Below are positions 1-9,065 of a stretch of 40,633 nt of DNA, piece by piece. Position 1 is the stretch's first letter; each line of letters opens with the position of its first letter. Source of the DNA: Myxosarcina sp. GA_180221_E-2-1-MAG-40_15 (GTDB lineage: Bacteria > Cyanobacteriota > Cyanobacteriia > Cyanobacteriales > Xenococcaceae); contig JAIMKV010000019.1 in NCBI GenBank assembly GCA_020692205.1, forward strand, positions 24,245 to 64,877, given 5' to 3'. A program made the translations under genes and the position numbers. Under the pieces are notes generated by a model. That model had not been told where the DNA came from. It saw only the letters and a program-made list of their open reading frames with translations, and made no database searches.

Positions 1-201
1 TCTGAGGAGTTGATGTCAGGATGGGCTGATGAGAGCGAGTCTGATGAATCTGAATTGGAAGCTGAACCAGCGAGCGCTTTAGAACCAGATGAAATGAGCC
101 AGCAGTGGGGTGCTGAACCTGAATCTGAACTTGAATCTGAGGAGTTGATGTCAGGATGGGCTGATGAGAGCGAGTCTGATGAATTTGAATTGGAAGCTGA
201 A
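1..201 (+). repeat. Tandem 66-bp direct repeat within the acidic gene
   Basis: Bases 1-66 and 136-201 are identical except for one base (TCT to TTT, Ser to Phe). The offset is 135 bp, exactly 45 codons, so gain or loss of a unit keeps the frame. The near-identity at DNA level points to recent duplication or gene conversion. More units may lie to the left of the window. Confidence 0.9.
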
Positions 202-627
202 TCTGAGTTTGATGATTTTCTGGAAGAGTTTATTAATGACAATCAATCGGCTGAAGAATTCAGTCTTACAGAAGTACCTGTAGTTGAATCAAAGTCTGAT
301 CATTTTATTGAAGACTTGGATAATGATAGTGAATCTTCTGAAGAATTTGATGACTTGATGGAAGCATTCGCCGAAGATAGCCAACTCGTAAAGAATGAAG
401 CAACTACTGATTCAGAAGCGTTAGATTTTAATTTTGAAGATACAGATGAAGATTTAGACAAGCTGGATTCACTTAATTTGGTCGATCAAAAGCTAGAGGA
501 GCTTATCCAAGTTTCTGAAGAATCTTTGGGAGAATTAAATGATTTGCTAGACTCTGTTCAGGTTGATGAATCAGAAGAAGATCAAGAATTTAACCAAATT
601 CACCAAGATAACAAAATTAACAATTAA
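1..627 (+). CDS. Highly acidic repeat protein, 3' part only
   Basis: The reading frame is already open at the first base, so the N-terminus lies outside the window; 208 codons plus the TAA stop are visible. The product is dominated by Glu, Asp and Ser and has almost no basic residues before its last stretch. A segment reading SEELMSGWADESESDE occurs twice, 45 residues apart, and the intervening sequence is itself a run of short acidic E-S-E-L-E motifs. The C-terminal half loses the repeat but stays acidic, with likely amphipathic helices (for example LDKLDSLNLVDQKLEELIQ). No catalytic motif, membrane segment or signal is visible. Such acidic, repetitive tails are usually disordered linkers or interaction regions of larger proteins. 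I do not recognise the family and cannot say what the missing N-terminal part is. A clear terminator follows 23 bp after the stop. Confidence 0.75.
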   Translation, partial: SEELMSGWADESESDESELEAEPASALEPDEMSQQWGAEPESELESEELMSGWADESESDEFELEAESEFDDFLEEFINDNQSAEEFSLTEVPVVESKSDHFIEDLDNDSESSEEFDDLMEAFAEDSQLVKNEATTDSEALDFNFEDTDEDLDKLDSLNLVDQKLEELIQVSEESLGELNDLLDSVQVDESEEDQEFNQIHQDNKINN

Positions 628-650
628 CAGTATTAGAGAAAATCAAAACT

Positions 651-687
651 AATAAAGACTTAGATTTTTTCTAGGTCTTTATTTTTT
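651..687 (+). terminator. Rho-independent terminator of the acidic gene
   Basis: A 13-bp stem (651-663 pairing with 671-683, one G-U pair) encloses a 7-nt loop and runs into a T-tract at 682-687. It lies 23 bp after the stop of the acidic protein gene. Confidence 0.85.
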
Positions 688-789
688 GGCAATTGCGAAG
701 CTGGAGATCTGATCGCTCTATAATTCAAAGAGCGAGAATTGATAGACTAGATAGTACATTAGCAATAGAACAAAACAGTAACAACATCA

Positions 790-1566
790 ATGGGAACTGA
801 ACAAATTACTCTCCTCTCTAGCCGAGAAATTGAGAAAATGCGACGAGCAGGAGCGTTAGCAGCGGAATTATTGAATTTTTTGGAGCCAATGGTTAAACCA
901 GGAGTAAGCACCTTAGAAATCAACGATGCAGCCGAAAAATGGACCAAAGAAAAAGGGGCTATCAGCGCCCCTTTAGGATATGGGCCCAAAGACAATCCTT
1001 TTACAGGTTCTCTTTGTACTAGCGTTAATGAGGTAATCTGTCATGGCATTCCTAACGCCAGACAAATACTAAAAGAAGGAGATATTATCAACATCGATGT
1101 GACTCCAATCTTAGATGGTTATCATGGAGATACTTCCAAAACCTTCTTTGTCGGGAAGCCCTCGGCAAAAGCCAAAAAACTTGTAGAGGTTACCGAAGAA
1201 TGTTTGAGAAGAGGAATTGCAGCGGTTAAACCAGATGCCAGAATCAATGATATTGGAGCAGCAATTCAAGAGTATGCTGAGCAACAAGGCTTTTCCGTAG
1301 TTAGGGATTTTGTTGGACATGGAGTTAGCCACATTTTCCATACTGCACCTCAGATTCCTCATTATTATGATCCAAAACAAAAGAGAAAAATTAAACCAGG
1401 AATGGTATTTACCATTGAACCAATGATTAATGAGGGAACTTGGGAAGCTGTAATGTTGGATGACGGCTGGACAGCAATCACTAAAGATGGCAAACTTTCA
1501 GCTCAGTTTGAACATACTATTGCCGTAACTAAGGATGGCGTTGATATTTTAACTTTAGCTAATTAA
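790..1566 (+). CDS. map: Type I methionine aminopeptidase
   Basis: This 258-aa protein removes the initiator methionine from nascent proteins in the cytoplasm. All five metal ligands of the pita-bread fold are present: D103, D114, H177, E210 and E241, plus the substrate-contacting H85 in the HGIP motif. Each sits exactly six positions after its E. coli counterpart (D97, D108, H171, E204, E235, H79), so the domain is full length and apparently active. The usual GHGIG around the third ligand reads GHGVSH here, a small departure. The ATG at 790 has no obvious Shine-Dalgarno sequence, but no better start lies nearby. The stop overlaps the stop of the convergent prmA gene by 4 bp. Cyanobacteria often carry several map paralogs, so this copy need not be the essential one. 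Confidence 0.95.
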   Translation: MGTEQITLLSSREIEKMRRAGALAAELLNFLEPMVKPGVSTLEINDAAEKWTKEKGAISAPLGYGPKDNPFTGSLCTSVNEVICHGIPNARQILKEGDIINIDVTPILDGYHGDTSKTFFVGKPSAKAKKLVEVTEECLRRGIAAVKPDARINDIGAAIQEYAEQQGFSVVRDFVGHGVSHIFHTAPQIPHYYDPKQKRKIKPGMVFTIEPMINEGTWEAVMLDDGWTAITKDGKLSAQFEHTIAVTKDGVDILTLAN

Positions 1567-2498
1567 TATTCTGAACGTCGAATATTAAAACAACACCAAT
1601 CCTTCCTCTTCCATAATGCAGCAACAGTCCAGCCTTGTTGTTCTACAACATCGGCAATTTGGTCAGCTTGAGTCAACAAAATTCCGCTCAAAATTGCCCA
1701 ACTTGTTTCGTGAGTGATCTGATTAAGTTGAGGAAATAATTCAACGATGGTATCAGCCAGAATATTGCAGATGATGCCATCAAAGATCTCTCCTTCTTCG
1801 GTCAACTTTTCAACACTGCCATCGCGAACTACTATTTTGTCTCGGTTGACTTGGTTGAGCTGGCAATTACTACGACAGGTTTTAGTAGCTAAAACGTCGG
1901 TATCTACTGCATAGACTTTTTTAGCTCCAAGTAACACCGACCCTAATGCTAAAATTCCTGAACCACAGCCAATATCTGCTAAGGTTTGATTTTCGGCATT
2001 TTGAGATAGCCGCATCTCTAGAGATTCAAGACACAGTTGAGTTGTAGGATGAGTTCCTGTACCAAAGGCTGCGCCAGGATCAAGACGTAGTATTAACCGA
2101 TCAGATTCTTCTTCTGGAAGAGTTTCCCAAGCAGGATAAATTAAAAAGCGATCGCCAATTGTCATTGGTTTCCAATACTCTTTCCAACCACTAGCCCAAT
2201 CTTCTTCATCAATCAAATGCCACTGAGCTTCTGGTACGGCCACCTCTAGCAACTTGGCATCTTGCTCTAACCATAACGATAGTGCGGCTAAGTCTAGCAA
2301 TTGGGTATTTATTTCAGGAATATACGTTCTAATCAAGATTCGTTCGTCAATCAATTCAGAATCAAGGTCACCATTATCATCTAAAATTTTGACTTCGGTA
2401 GCTGTTCCTGAGCAACCGAATTTTTCAAGTCGCCAAAAGACTGATTCTTCTTGTACTGGCTCACATTTTACGACGATTTCCCACCAACGATTAGACAT
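1563..2498 (-). CDS. prmA: Ribosomal protein L11 methyltransferase
   Basis: This 311-aa protein is the S-adenosylmethionine-dependent enzyme that methylates lysines and the N-terminus of ribosomal protein L11. The N-terminal substrate domain begins with the typical NRWWEIVV. The family signature DPGAAFGTGTHPTT is at residues 140-153. The SAM-binding glycine motif LADIGCGSGILA is at 173-184, followed by the acidic ribose-binding residue in YAVDTD and the catalytic-loop NILA at 245-248. Length fits the family (about 290-310 aa). It is transcribed towards map, and the two genes overlap by 4 bp at their 3' ends, leaving no room for a conventional terminator between them. The start at 2498 is the first methionine and matches the usual N-terminus of the family. 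Confidence 0.95.
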   Translation of the reverse strand: MSNRWWEIVVKCEPVQEESVFWRLEKFGCSGTATEVKILDDNGDLDSELIDERILIRTYIPEINTQLLDLAALSLWLEQDAKLLEVAVPEAQWHLIDEEDWASGWKEYWKPMTIGDRFLIYPAWETLPEEESDRLILRLDPGAAFGTGTHPTTQLCLESLEMRLSQNAENQTLADIGCGSGILALGSVLLGAKKVYAVDTDVLATKTCRSNCQLNQVNRDKIVVRDGSVEKLTEEGEIFDGIICNILADTIVELFPQLNQITHETSWAILSGILLTQADQIADVVEQQGWTVAALWKRKDWCCFNIRRSEY

Positions 2499-2558
2499 GA
2501 ATTTTTTAGGTTATAAGCTATACAGGAATTATCTAAGTTGAACCTTTAATGGCTTGTC

Positions 2559-2695
2559 TTAACTACCATTCAAGTTGATAAGTCGATCAGTTGATTCAAT
2601 TTTCCAACGATAATCAGGATTAAAATATATTTCTTCACCACTGTATGCCAAGACTTTGGCTTTATCCACTACTTTTTACTGGCTTTTCTAATCAT
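2559..2695 (-). pseudogene. Small frameshifted ORF (about 45 aa)
   Basis: On the minus strand, codons from 2669 down to the stop at 2559-2561 read MDKAKVLAYSGEEI followed by a Tyr/Phe/Asn/Pro-rich stretch and the end DRLINLNGS (36 aa if a GTG at 2667-2669 is used). An ATG at 2693-2695, preceded by GGGA, opens MIRKASKK and hits a stop exactly where the first frame begins, at a run of five A residues. One extra A would join the two into a 45-46-aa protein starting MIRKASKKVVDKAKV. The composition looks protein-like rather than random, and basic N-termini of this type are common in small cyanobacterial proteins. It could be a gene broken by a one-base deletion, a sequencing error in a homopolymer, or a 36-aa gene with a GTG start. 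I do not recognise a family. Confidence 0.4.
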
Positions 2696-2805
2696 AGTTT
2701 TCCCAATATGTCTTTGAAATTTAGCTTTTTAATTTATTTAGCTTTGATTCAGCTCAAAATTTGGGGTTCAATCTTTACAAATAGTTAACGACGCTAAAAA
2801 TCAGC

Positions 2806-2833
2806 AAAGTTGGCGAGAACTCCCACCAACTTT
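2806..2833 (-). terminator. Possible terminator of serA
   Basis: An 8-bp perfect stem AAAGTTGG/CCAACTTT (2806-2813 with 2826-2833) encloses a 12-nt loop, about 75 bp beyond the serA stop. On the minus strand it is followed by GCTGATTTTT, a displaced and modest U-tract, so termination is plausible but not strong. The rest of 2696-2908 shows no other gene. Confidence 0.4.
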
Positions 2834-2908
2834 AAATTTGATAATTCAGCTATTCTTCTGTCACTAAGCCATTACTACATAAAGTTTTAATTGTTATCGT
2901 TAGACACG

Positions 2909-4498
2909 TTAGACAGATAATTTGACAGTATAAGCATCTCTAATACCTTCTACCTTGGTAATTTCTTGCAAAATTCCCTCAGGCAGAGGATCGTCAAGAC
3001 TAAGAACCATTACCGCCTCTCCTCTAACAATTTTGCGCCCAACCTGCATACTGGCAATATTGACGTTATAGCTACCTAATAAAGAACCGATTTTACCAAT
3101 AATTCCTGGCATATCTCGGTGTAAGGTAAATAGCATATGATCGTTGGGAGGAACATTAATCGGAAATTCATCGAGGTTGGTAATGCGTATTTCCCCTTCG
3201 CTGAGTAAGGCACCTGTAACCGAATGTTTTCCATTAGCTCCTTGGGCTTCAATGTGTAATGAACCACCCGAATAGTCGCGAGTTGAGCTATCTTTAGTTT
3301 CAATTACCCTAATCCCTCGTTCAGTTGCCTCAATAGCTGCATTGACATAGTTAACTCTTTCCCTTAAGGCTTGAGACAACAAACCTTTTAAAGCGGCAAC
3401 AATTATTGGCTGACTGTCATTATTGGCTAATTCTCCTTGTAAACGAATATTTAATTCATCAATTCTGCCTCCAGCTAGTTGACCCGCCATATTACCTAGC
3501 ATTTCTGCTAATCTTAAGTATGGTCTAAGTTTTTCCATTACATCAGGATTTAGACCAGGAATATTAACCGCAGAACGAGCAGGAAGTCCTAATAAAACAT
3601 CTCTAATTTGTTCTGCTACATCAATAGCCACATTTACTTGTGCCTCTGCTGTAGAAGCTCCTAAATGTGGAGTTAAGACTAGATTAGAACCAATTTCAGT
3701 TAGTGGTGACTCTCCCAAAGGCTCACTATTGTAGACATCTAATGCTGCACCACCAATTTTTTCTGCTTTGAGTGCTACAGCTAGTGCGGATTCGTCAATG
3801 ATGCCACCGCGAGCGCAGTTGATAATCCGAACGTGAGGCTTCATTTTAGCCAGTGCTTCGGCATTAATTAGATTTGCCGTTTCAGGAGTCTTAGGAATAT
3901 GTAAAGTAATGTAATCTGCTTCTTGAAATAAAAGATCTAAATCTACCAGACTACACCCTAATCTTTCGGCTCTTTCAGTGGAGACGAAAGGATCGAAAGC
4001 CAACAACTTCATCTCCATTGCTCGAGCTACCTTGGCGACGTGCGCCCCAATTTTACCTAGACCTACTATGCCTAAAGTCTTCTTGTAGACTTCATTACCA
4101 ACGAACTTTTTACGTTCCCATTTGCCATTTTTAACAGATTGGTTAGCATCGGGTATTTGACGTGACAAAGCTAGCATCATTGCCAAGGCGTGTTCAGCAG
4201 CAGCGATAGTATTCCCTTCTGGAGAGTTCACTACGACAATGCCATGACGAGTAGCAGCGCGAACATCAATGTTATCTACTCCAACTCCGGCACGTCCAAT
4301 AATTTTGAGTTGAGTACCTGCTTCAATAACTTCTGCTGTAACTTTAGTACCTGATCGCAGCATCAAAGCATCATATTCGGGAATTATTTCGATCAGTTCT
4401 TCTAAAGGGAGCTTGGTTTTTACATCTACCTCGGCTACTTGAGAGATGATATCAATACCAGCTTGATCGATAGGATCGGAGACGAGAACTTTTGCCAT
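2909..4498 (-). CDS. serA: D-3-phosphoglycerate dehydrogenase
   Basis: This enzyme oxidises 3-phosphoglycerate to 3-phosphohydroxypyruvate with NAD+, the first step of the phosphorylated serine pathway. The start is placed at the ATG of MAKVLVSDP (4498), giving 529 aa, the normal length of the long cyanobacterial and plastid form; an open frame extends 30 codons upstream but without family-like sequence. The nucleotide-binding GLGKIG is at 146-151, and the catalytic Arg (R230 in NCARGGIID), Glu (E259) and His (H278 in HLGAS) are all present. After the catalytic domain come the intervening allosteric-substrate-binding domain and a C-terminal ACT domain (from about 455, containing HRDMPGIIGKIG), the usual site for serine feedback binding. 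It is the only amino-acid biosynthesis gene here and seems to be transcribed alone. Confidence 0.96.
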   Translation of the reverse strand: MAKVLVSDPIDQAGIDIISQVAEVDVKTKLPLEELIEIIPEYDALMLRSGTKVTAEVIEAGTQLKIIGRAGVGVDNIDVRAATRHGIVVVNSPEGNTIAAAEHALAMMLALSRQIPDANQSVKNGKWERKKFVGNEVYKKTLGIVGLGKIGAHVAKVARAMEMKLLAFDPFVSTERAERLGCSLVDLDLLFQEADYITLHIPKTPETANLINAEALAKMKPHVRIINCARGGIIDESALAVALKAEKIGGAALDVYNSEPLGESPLTEIGSNLVLTPHLGASTAEAQVNVAIDVAEQIRDVLLGLPARSAVNIPGLNPDVMEKLRPYLRLAEMLGNMAGQLAGGRIDELNIRLQGELANNDSQPIIVAALKGLLSQALRERVNYVNAAIEATERGIRVIETKDSSTRDYSGGSLHIEAQGANGKHSVTGALLSEGEIRITNLDEFPINVPPNDHMLFTLHRDMPGIIGKIGSLLGSYNVNIASMQVGRKIVRGEAVMVLSLDDPLPEGILQEITKVEGIRDAYTVKLSV

Positions 4499-4763
4499 AG
4501 TCATGAATTGTAGTCTAATTCCCTGGAATCTTGTTGTGTTACCTATAAGCCTAATTTTTGGGGTTAGAAATGACAGATAAACTATCAATTTCAGTGATAC
4601 CTTTAAACTTTTGACTCTAGGTATAATGCCTAAGTCGGTGCAGTAAATTATTGTAGAGGTAAACGTAACCCTAATCTTCTATTTGTTAATAAGATTTTTA
4701 ATTTACGTTGGCTTTCTACTGTAAATTGAGCAAAGGACAGTAAACATACCGCTAGTTTGCCAT

Positions 4764-6293
4764 TTACACTGTATCTGGCAGCATTTTAGCTAATGCCTCA
4801 ATTTTTTGGCGTAAGCCTACGAGGATTTTTTTCCACCAGCGAATTTTTGGACTTGGCGATCGCTGTGGTAAACTATTTAGCTCAGTTTCAGGAATAGTAA
4901 TAGCGATTTCTGATTCGGTTATCTCCACAGACTCTGGTTGAGGAATGTCAATAGTCGCCATCGGCTCTTCTTGATCCGAATTTGCCTTAGTAATAATAAT
5001 TGCTCTGGCAGATTGGTCAGAATTAGTTGAATTAGCAGAAGTAACTGAATCTAACTCAGTTTTAGAGATCTCAATCCTGGGCTTTGTTTTTGAAGCCTTA
5101 TCAATGTTTGTTTTAGCATTAGTTGTTGGCTCAGAGTCAATATGATTCAGCGTTATGGTTTGTGGTGCTGATTGATTGTCGAAGGTTGGTTCTGTCTCCA
5201 TAACCTGACTAGCTGCGGAACCAGAATTTACTGATATAGTTGGCTCACTAACTTGATCAACTGGTTTAGTTTTTACTGCTGTTTCAAATTCAACAACATT
5301 TTTGAGCGGCTCGTCAGTAATAATTTCAGGCTCACCGTTGTCCTTAGCATTACTAATTTCTAATGTTTCTGCTGGCTGAGGGTCAAAGTTTTGCTTCACT
5401 ATAGATTGGGCTTCAGCTAGAGACATTTGGTTAGACATCAACTTGGCTAAAGTGTCTTTTTGCTGAGGATCGTAGGTAAATACTCTAACCGTATTGTTAA
5501 AAACATTTTCAATATCATTGCCAGATTCATCAACCAGTTGAAGTTGAACCCAATTTTCACCTGCTTCGAGTCCTGTTATATAAATAGGTTGCCAGTTTTC
5601 TAAGATAAAACTTGTTCCACTGACCGTTGCCTTGACTCTCCAGTCTTTTAAGTTGGGATCCTGGTTCGCTATGGCGTGCAAAGGAGCATTAACTAAATAG
5701 AAATCTAACAGCAGCGGCTCTGCACCCAAAAATCCTGTAGGACTGTTATACGTTAGTAAGGGTAAGTTGGGATTTGGACGGTTATCGTTAGTTTCAGTTA
5801 AAACATTAAAAGTTGTTTGAGCGTAAGCACCATCGTTTTTAAAACTTTCCCCCCAGGGTCGAGTAGCAAAAACTCTAATAGTGTGTGTTCCTGGAGTTAA
5901 CCCTTTCAAGATTATTGGTTGATTGAGACTATAGATTGGCTGGAATGGTTCATTGTCTAGAATTAGGTTTAAATGATTGCCTAAATGTAACTTGTCGTCT
6001 CGAAATATCGGTAAATCTTTTACCTCTAATCGGACGTTAACATCTGTCTGATTGAATGTTTGTTCTGGTTGAGGAACAACAATTTTAATTTGTGGAACAT
6101 ACTGTTCAAGATCGTAGTTTAATTCTTGAATAATTTGCGGTGGAGCTACTTCAGTCAGATTACTATTTGAGTTGTTTAAAGTTACAGTATTGTTTAGATG
6201 ATTGTCACTGAGAGAATTATTAAGACCAAGTCTTCCGCAGCTTATTAAACAACTAAACAAACATAAAAACAAGCAAATTTTAATAGTTTTCAT
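4764..6293 (-). CDS. Predicted lipoprotein with beta-sandwich domains and acidic linker
   Basis: This 509-aa protein starts with a lipoprotein signal: MKTIK, a hydrophobic core, then LISC with Cys19 as the probable lipidation site. Residues about 70-290 are beta-rich and look like two Ig-like or extracellular domains, with phrases such as GLTPGTHTIRVFATRPWG and GLEAGENWVQLQLVDESGN that resemble cell-surface sandwich repeats. From about 310 to 475 it is a low-complexity linker rich in Glu, Thr, Ser, Asn and Ile, probably disordered. It ends in a short basic, tryptophan-containing amphipathic segment (KIRWWKKILVGLRQKIEAL) that could touch membrane or peptidoglycan. No enzymatic motif is visible. 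It stands alone upstream of serA on the same strand, divergent from psaA. The family occurs in cyanobacteria but I know of no assigned function. Confidence 0.8.
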   Translation of the reverse strand: MKTIKICLFLCLFSCLISCGRLGLNNSLSDNHLNNTVTLNNSNSNLTEVAPPQIIQELNYDLEQYVPQIKIVVPQPEQTFNQTDVNVRLEVKDLPIFRDDKLHLGNHLNLILDNEPFQPIYSLNQPIILKGLTPGTHTIRVFATRPWGESFKNDGAYAQTTFNVLTETNDNRPNPNLPLLTYNSPTGFLGAEPLLLDFYLVNAPLHAIANQDPNLKDWRVKATVSGTSFILENWQPIYITGLEAGENWVQLQLVDESGNDIENVFNNTVRVFTYDPQQKDTLAKLMSNQMSLAEAQSIVKQNFDPQPAETLEISNAKDNGEPEIITDEPLKNVVEFETAVKTKPVDQVSEPTISVNSGSAASQVMETEPTFDNQSAPQTITLNHIDSEPTTNAKTNIDKASKTKPRIEISKTELDSVTSANSTNSDQSARAIIITKANSDQEEPMATIDIPQPESVEITESEIAITIPETELNSLPQRSPSPKIRWWKKILVGLRQKIEALAKMLPDTV

Positions 6294-6727
6294 TTAGATA
6301 TATCTATGAAATATATAAATAGTTAATTACCAATAAAAAATTGATATTTTTGCTTCAAGTCTGAATTGATGATTGTCTATTATTAAATTACATCAAGATA
6401 TGGAAAATTTAGAACAGACTACTTACTGTTATCTTTTATGAAGATAGTTTGTGTTTTGTATACTTTTGCCGAAAAACTTTTGAGGTAGAAACCTTGTCAG
6501 ATCGATAATCACGTCCATTTAAAATTTTGTTAAGCTTTCCCTAGATTGCCAAGATCTGAGTCTTATGATCAGATAAAGTAATGCCTGTAGCTTGAAATCT
6601 AAAAACCTATTAAGGGAGAGCAAGCTAAGGTTATATAAAAAGCGGTGATTTTCGATCTCGCTTTCTACATAATAAAAAACCTGTTCTTCAGAATAGGAAA
6701 ATCTAAATCTAAAATCTATTGCCCTGA
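6294..6727. other. Divergent intergenic region, psaA promoter and leader
   Basis: This is about 430 bp of AT-rich sequence between the divergent lipoprotein gene and psaA. It must contain the promoters of both. I looked for two tandem HLR1 half-sites (G/T TTACA W W), the RpaB target known upstream of photosystem I genes, and found only one TTACAT match (near 6389), so I do not call an operator. No gene is supported here; the minus-strand open frame at 6519-6839 runs into psaA and looks like chance. Confidence 0.5.
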
Positions 6728-6740
6728 GAGGAGAATCCTC
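6728..6740 (+). promoter_or_regulatory. psaA ribosome binding site inside a small hairpin
   Basis: The sequence immediately before the psaA ATG is GAGGA-GAA-TCCTC. The AGGAG Shine-Dalgarno (6729-6733) lies 7 nt from the start, a good spacing. GAGGA can pair with TCCTC across a GAA triloop, enclosing the ribosome binding site. The stem is only 5 bp, so its effect is an inference. Confidence 0.55.
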
Positions 6741-9002
6741 ATGACAATCAGTCCTCAAAAAGACGAGGCGAAGGTCAAGGTAACAGTTGATGTAGATCCA
6801 GTACCTACTTCTTTCGAGAAGTGGGGTAAGCCAGGTCATTTTGACCGAACTTTAGCCAGGGGGCCCAAAACAACCGCCTGGATTTGGAATCTTCACGCTG
6901 ATGCTCATGATTTTGACAGTCATACCAGTGACTTAGAAGATATTTCGCGAAAAATATTTAGTGCGCATTTTGGTCATCTAGCGGTGGTTTTTGTTTGGTT
7001 AAGCGGAATGTATTTCCATGGAGCTCGCTTTTCCAACTATGAAGCTTGGCTGACAGATCCCACGGTGATTAAGCCTAGTGCGCAGGTAGTTTGGCCGATT
7101 GTAGGCCAAGATATTCTTAATGCTGATGTAGGTGGTGGGTTCCATGGAATCCAAATCACATCGGGCTTCTTTTATCTTTGGAGAGCTTCGGGCTTTACCA
7201 ATAGTTTTCAGCTATATTGCACGGCTATTGGTGGGCTGGTAATGGCAGCTCTAATGATCTTTGCTGGCTGGTTTCATTACCACAAAAGAGCTCCTAAGCT
7301 AGAGTGGTTCCAAAATGTGGAATCGATGATGAACCATCATTTAGCTGGTTTGTTAGGCTTAGGATGCTTGGGCTGGGCTGGACATCAGATCCACGTATCT
7401 CTGCCAATCAACAAAATGTTGGATGCAGGAGTTGCAGCAGCAGATATTCCTTTGCCACACGAGTTTATCTTAAATAGAAATTTGATGGCGGAGTTATACC
7501 CTAGTTTTTCTGAAGGGTTAAGACCTTTCTTTACTCTTAACTGGGGCGTCTATTCTGACTTCTTAACTTTTAAAGGTGGCTTGAATCCCGTAACGGGTGG
7601 TTTATGGTTGTCTGATACAGCTCATCACCACTTAGCTCTTGCTGTACTGTTTATTATTGCTGGTCATATGTACCGTACCAACTTTGGTATTGGTCACAGC
7701 ATGAAAGAAATTTTAGATGGTCACAAAGGCGATCCTCTATTGTTTGGTGGAGAAGGACACAGAGGTTTATATGAAATATTGACAACCTCTTGGCATGCAC
7801 AGCTGGCAGTTAACTTAGCAATGCTAGGTTCACTCACAATCATTGTTGCCCAACATATGTACGCGATGCCTCCTTATCCCTATATGGCGATTGACTATGC
7901 TACTCAAATATCGCTGTTTACTCACCATATGTGGATTGGAGCCTTCTTTATTGTTGGTGCGGGAGCGCACGCTGCAATTTATATGGTGCGGGACTATGAT
8001 CCAGCGAAGAATGTAAATAACGTAGTTGACCGGGTACTTCGCGTTCGCGATGCAATTATTTCTCACCTCAACTGGGTATGTATTTTTCTGGGCTTCCACA
8101 GCTTTGGTCTATACATTCACAACGACACTATGAGAGCTTTGGGTCGTCCCCAAGATATGTTCTCTGATACAGCAATTCAGCTACAGCCAATCTTTGCTCA
8201 GTGGGTACAAAACCTGCATACTTTAGCACCAGGAAACACAGCTCCAACTGCGCTGGAGCCAGCGAGTTATGTTTTTGGCGGTGATATAATCGCCGTTGGT
8301 GGAAAAGTAGCAATGATGCCAATCGCATTAGGTACGGCTGACTTTATGGTTCACCATATTCATGCCTTTACGATTCATGTGACGGCTCTGATTCTGCTGA
8401 AAGGTGTTCTTTACGCTCGTAGTTCTCGGCTAATTCCAGACAAAGGCAATCTTGGTTTCCGTTTCCCTTGTGATGGGCCTGGTCGTGGTGGTACTTGTCA
8501 AGTATCAGCCTGGGATCATGTTTTCCTTGGCTTGTTCTGGATGTACAACTCAATCTCGGTAGTAATTTTTCACTTTAGCTGGAAGATGCAGTCGGATGTA
8601 TGGGGTACTGTGGCGCCAGACGGTACAGTGTCCCACATTACGGCAGGTAACTTTGCCCAAAGTGCAATTTGTATCAACGGTTGGTTGCGCGATTTCTTGT
8701 GGGCACAAGCTTCTCAAGTGATTAATAGTTACGGTTCGGCGCTATCTGCTTATGGAATTATGTTCCTTGCAGGTCACTTTGTCTTCGCCTTTAGTTTGAT
8801 GTTCCTTTTTAGTGGACGCGGATATTGGCAAGAATTGATTGAGTCAATAGTTTGGGCGCACAACAAACTCAAAGTAGCTCCAGCTATTCAACCTCGTGCT
8901 TTGAGTATCACTCAAGGTCGTGCAGTAGGTGTAGCTCACTACCTATTAGGAGGAATTGTTACCACTTGGGCATTCTTCTTAGCTAGGACACTCTCGTTGT
9001 AA
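6741..9002 (+). CDS. psaA: Photosystem I P700 chlorophyll a apoprotein A1
   Basis: PsaA is one half of the photosystem I reaction-centre heterodimer in the thylakoid membrane. It binds P700, the A-branch electron carriers, antenna chlorophylls and, shared with PsaB, the FX iron-sulfur cluster. The ATG at 6741 gives 753 aa, typical of cyanobacteria. The FX loop [12 protein letters not shown] supplies the two cluster cysteines, C577 and C586. The sequence has the expected eleven hydrophobic helices and many His residues that ligate chlorophyll. An open frame runs 32 codons upstream of this ATG, but the N-terminus MTISPQ and the adjacent AGGAG fix the start. psaB follows on the same strand after 328 bp, the standard cyanobacterial order. 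No GCGATCGC octamer lies in the gene although the motif is frequent around it. Confidence 0.99.
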   Translation: MTISPQKDEAKVKVTVDVDPVPTSFEKWGKPGHFDRTLARGPKTTAWIWNLHADAHDFDSHTSDLEDISRKIFSAHFGHLAVVFVWLSGMYFHGARFSNYEAWLTDPTVIKPSAQVVWPIVGQDILNADVGGGFHGIQITSGFFYLWRASGFTNSFQLYCTAIGGLVMAALMIFAGWFHYHKRAPKLEWFQNVESMMNHHLAGLLGLGCLGWAGHQIHVSLPINKMLDAGVAAADIPLPHEFILNRNLMAELYPSFSEGLRPFFTLNWGVYSDFLTFKGGLNPVTGGLWLSDTAHHHLALAVLFIIAGHMYRTNFGIGHSMKEILDGHKGDPLLFGGEGHRGLYEILTTSWHAQLAVNLAMLGSLTIIVAQHMYAMPPYPYMAIDYATQISLFTHHMWIGAFFIVGAGAHAAIYMVRDYDPAKNVNNVVDRVLRVRDAIISHLNWVCIFLGFHSFGLYIHNDTMRALGRPQDMFSDTAIQLQPIFAQWVQNLHTLAPGNTAPTALEPASYVFGGDIIAVGGKVAMMPIALGTADFMVHHIHAFTIHVTALILLKGVLYARSSRLIPDKGNLGFRFPCDGPGRGGTCQVSAWDHVFLGLFWMYNSISVVIFHFSWKMQSDVWGTVAPDGTVSHITAGNFAQSAICINGWLRDFLWAQASQVINSYGSALSAYGIMFLAGHFVFAFSLMFLFSGRGYWQELIESIVWAHNKLKVAPAIQPRALSITQGRAVGVAHYLLGGIVTTWAFFLARTLSL

Positions 9003-9028
9003 GCATCTTTCAAAACAAGAATTATGTC

Positions 9029-9065
9029 AATCTTTCAAGATGGTCAAATATGTCTTGAAAGATTG
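9029..9065 (+). other. Hairpin in the psaA-psaB spacer
   Basis: An imperfect inverted repeat, CAATCTTTCAAGA (9029-9041) against TCTTGAAGATTG (9054-9065), gives a 12-bp stem with one bulged T and a 12-nt loop, starting 27 bp after the psaA stop. No T-tract follows, so it is not a canonical terminator. It could be an RNA-processing or mRNA-stability element between the cistrons. The rest of the spacer up to 9330 contains no gene. Confidence 0.5.

Noticed and set aside
6294-6740. Tandem HLR1 (RpaB) site upstream of psaA
   Set aside because: Only one TTACAT half-site was found, near 6389, without a partner at the required spacing.
7830-8553. Minus-strand open frames inside psaA
   Set aside because: They are antisense shadows of a highly conserved gene, with no start signals or protein-like composition.
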